From NCBI GenBank assembly GCA_900752305.1, contig CAADUV010000088.1:1-7989 (forward strand): a stretch of DNA of 7,989 nt. Reading direction: 5' to 3'. The notes below the pieces were generated by a model. That model was not told the origin of the DNA and ran no database searches. It saw only the letters and a list, made by a program, of their open reading frames with translations. The stretch is from an uncultured Oscillospiraceae bacterium (GTDB taxonomy: Bacteria; Bacillota; Clostridia; Oscillospirales; Oscillospiraceae). Shown piece after piece: positions 6,453 to 7,989 of this stretch; the stretch's first letter is position 1, and each line of letters starts with the position of its first letter. The translations under genes were made by a program, and so were the position numbers.

Positions 6453-7673
6453 TCACTCCGTTCTGGCGATGGTGCCGCCCAGCTGTTCATAGTTCTCCCA
6501 GAAGTTGGGGTAGGACTTGGCCACGCTCTCCGCGCCGGTCACTTCCACCACGCCATCGGCGCAGGTGGCCGCAACGGCCAGCATCATGGCAATGCGGTGG
6601 TCTCCGTGGCTGTCGCAGGTGCCGCCGTGGAGGTGCGGGACGCCGTGGATGATGAGTGCGTCGGGAGTCTGCTCCACCTGAGCGCCCAGCTTGTTCAGCT
6701 CTGCGGTGACCGCTTCCAGGCGGTCGCTCTCCTTCAGGCGCAGGCGGGCGGCGTCCACAATGTGGGTGGTCTCCCCTGCCCGCAGGGCTGCCCGCACGGC
6801 CAAGGCCGGTACTAAGTCCGGACACTGGCGGACGCTGAGGGTCACGGTGCCGGTGCCGTCCAGCTGGCGGGCGTAGTCACAGATGATCCGGTCGCCCTGA
6901 GCAGAGGATGTGCTCAGGCCGGTGACGGTCAGCGGGTTGCCCATGCTGGCGGCGACGAGGTAGTTGGATGCTTGGGAGTAGTCCCCCTCCACGGTCACCT
7001 CCGCCGGATGCCCCACCTGGTTGCCCGGCACCTTCCAGCCGGTCTCTGTGGGGTGGGCGACGATGCCGAATTGCGCCAGCGCCTCCAAGGTCAGCTCCAC
7101 GTACCCTCTGGACTCCAGAGGGGTGGTCAGAACCAATTCCGAATCCCCTTCCAACAGCGGCAGCGCGTAGAGCAGTCCAGTGATGAACTGGGAGGAGACG
7201 TCCCCCGGCAGTTCAAACCGTCCCGGCTTCAGGGTACCGGAGAGGGTGATCTGCCCTGGCTGTCGTGTGAAAGTGATGTTCTGACGGGTGAAGATGTCCT
7301 CATAGGGCTTGTAAGGCCGTTCCATCAGCCGTCCCCGCCCCCGGAACACGCCGCCGCCGGCCACGGCCAGCGCCACCGGCATGAGGAAGCGGATGGTGGA
7401 ACCGGACTCGCCGCAGTCCAACGTCGGGAGGATGCCGGTGCTGGGTCTGCCGCGGCCGATGCCGGTCACGATCTCGCCCCCCTGGGACTCCACCGCGCCC
7501 AGCTGGGTCATGCAGTCCAGGGTGGCGCAGATGTCCTGGGAGTGAGCCAGGTTGTGGATGCGGCTGGTGCCGTCGGCCAGGGCTGCGCCGATGATGAGGC
7601 GGTGTGCCTGGCTCTTGGAGGGGGGCACCTGGATGGTTCCGCTGAGTTTTCCCGGAGTGATGGTAACCTTCAT
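6453..7673 (-). CDS. aroA: 3-phosphoshikimate 1-carboxyvinyltransferase (EPSP synthase)
   Basis: This enzyme joins phosphoenolpyruvate to shikimate 3-phosphate to form EPSP and is the target of glyphosate. It has 406 residues, slightly shorter than the E. coli enzyme (427). Motifs run in order: PPSKSQAHR (17-25) with Lys20 and Arg25; CGESGSTIRFLMP (87-99); DYSQASNY (231-238); CPDLVPALA (284-292) with the catalytic Asp286; LRLKESDRLEA (311-321) with Glu315 and Arg318; DHRIAMM (358-364) with Arg360; and KSYPNFW (386-392) with Lys386. The Gly corresponding to E. coli Gly96 is kept (Gly91), while the positions matching Thr97 and Pro101 are Ser and Phe. The start overlaps the aroB stop as ATGA, with AGGAG five bases upstream inside aroB, so the two are probably translationally coupled. 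Confidence 0.96.
   Translation of the reverse strand: MKVTITPGKLSGTIQVPPSKSQAHRLIIGAALADGTSRIHNLAHSQDICATLDCMTQLGAVESQGGEIVTGIGRGRPSTGILPTLDCGESGSTIRFLMPVALAVAGGGVFRGRGRLMERPYKPYEDIFTRQNITFTRQPGQITLSGTLKPGRFELPGDVSSQFITGLLYALPLLEGDSELVLTTPLESRGYVELTLEALAQFGIVAHPTETGWKVPGNQVGHPAEVTVEGDYSQASNYLVAASMGNPLTVTGLSTSSAQGDRIICDYARQLDGTGTVTLSVRQCPDLVPALAVRAALRAGETTHIVDAARLRLKESDRLEAVTAELNKLGAQVEQTPDALIIHGVPHLHGGTCDSHGDHRIAMMLAVAATCADGVVEVTGAESVAKSYPNFWENYEQLGGTIARTE
6456..6460 (-). promoter_or_regulatory. Ribosome binding site that decides the aroC start
   Basis: Minus-strand CGGAG lies within the last codons of aroA. The GGAG core is nine bases from ATG 6446 but only three from the in-frame GTG 6452, which abuts the aroA TGA. 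Standard spacing favours the ATG. Confidence 0.6.
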
Positions 7674-7989
7674 AGGGACTCCTTTTCGATCTCTTCAATC
7701 AACTGGAACAGTTGTGCTTTTTCCATGGGGATGGCCTGCGCCTGCCCCAGCTCGGTGAGCAGGATGACGCTGATCTTGCTGCCGCTGCCCTTCTTGTCCA
7801 GGCCGATGGCACTCTGATAGTCCTCCATGGTGCAGGGGATGTGGTCGGGCAGTCCGAAGTTCCGCACCACGGTCTTCAGCAGCAGGGGCAGCTCGCCGGG
7901 GGTCATCCCCAGCCGGACGCCCAGCTCTGCCGCCCGGCACATACCGGCGGGCCCCGCCCCGGCGCCGGGGGGGGGCGTGGTGGGGCGCC
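7670..7989 (-). CDS. aroB: 3-dehydroquinate synthase, C-terminal part
   Basis: This is the 3' part of the gene for the NAD- and metal-dependent enzyme that cyclises DAHP to 3-dehydroquinate, the second step of the shikimate pathway. About 106 of some 350 residues are present, all in the C-terminal helical domain. The Met encoded at 7942-7940 is internal, not a start. From it the protein reads as a normal AroB tail: GMCRAAELGVRLGMTP, then IGLDKKGSGSKISVILL with the conserved DKK and the following glycines and hydrophobic strand. Upstream of that Met, family members have HGEAVAxGM, with a metal-binding His. Here the frame gives a Gly/Ala/Pro-rich stretch instead, without that His, encoded by very GC-rich sequence at the window edge. 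The gene is probably intact and the last bases unreliable (inference). The identity rests on the tail plus the aroA neighbour. Confidence 0.87.
   Translation of the reverse strand, partial: RPTTPPPGAGAGPAGMCRAAELGVRLGMTPGELPLLLKTVVRNFGLPDHIPCTMEDYQSAIGLDKKGSGSKISVILLTELGQAQAIPMEKAQLFQLIEEIEKESL
7944..7989. other. Anomalous AT-free low-complexity end, likely unreliable sequence
   Basis: These 46 bases contain no A and only two T, and include a run of nine G (7967-7975). The rest of the window is ordinary, about 60% GC coding DNA. The stretch lies where the conserved HGEAVAxGM segment of AroB should be encoded and replaces it with Gly/Ala/Pro codons without breaking the frame. I read this as base-calling or assembly error at an edge rather than biology. 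Confidence 0.6.

Noticed and set aside
6972..7817. 281-codon plus-strand open frame opposite aroA and aroB
   Set aside because: Antisense shadow; it crosses the boundary of two real minus-strand genes and has no plausible start signal.
7670..7942. A stand-alone 90-residue gene starting at the ATG at 7942
   Set aside because: The frame continues upstream to the window edge and the product is clearly the C-terminal tail of AroB, so the Met is internal.

Overview
The window looks like chromosomal DNA of a GC-rich, low-copy-style gut or anaerobic Firmicute, most likely class Clostridia, order Oscillospirales. This is inferred from the combination of gene order, protein style (a lipoprotein-anchored BMP nucleoside-type ABC importer, a CM-PDT P-protein inside an aro operon, a clostridial-type AroA and AroC) and strong GGAGG ribosome binding sites. 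No species is claimed. Every gene I can support lies on the minus strand, so the biological reading direction is from base 7989 down to base 1.

Region 1 (7989 to 3716) is the distal part of an aromatic amino acid operon in the order aroB (3' part only), aroA, aroC, pheA, aroQ. The genes are tightly packed: a 4-nt ATGA overlap, then gaps of 6, 18 and 21 nt. A strong intrinsic terminator follows. Together they cover 3-dehydroquinate formation (AroB), its dehydration (AroQ, type II), EPSP formation (AroA), chorismate formation (AroC), and then chorismate to prephenate to phenylpyruvate (PheA). Shikimate dehydrogenase, shikimate kinase and DAHP synthase are not in view and may lie upstream or elsewhere.

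Region 2 (3628 to 1) is a second transcription unit, an ABC importer of the BMP/PnrA family. It has a recognisable sigma-A type promoter, a perfect palindromic operator candidate at the predicted transcription start, a lipoprotein substrate-binding gene, a 192-nt gap with two strong hairpins, a double-domain ATPase, and the N-terminal 191 codons of the first permease, which runs off the window. By analogy with nucleoside importers (Bacillus NupNOPQ/YufNOPQ, Treponema PnrA) it probably takes up purine or related nucleosides, but the substrate cannot be read from the sequence.

I see no mobile element, CRISPR array, tRNA, rRNA or phage gene, and no convincing previously undescribed system. The points most worth a second look are the palindromic operator at the importer promoter, the paired hairpins between binding protein and ATPase, and the final 46 bases. 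Those bases contain no A, only two T and a run of nine G, and they destroy the expected HGEAVAxGM motif of AroB; this looks like a sequence or assembly artefact at a contig edge.
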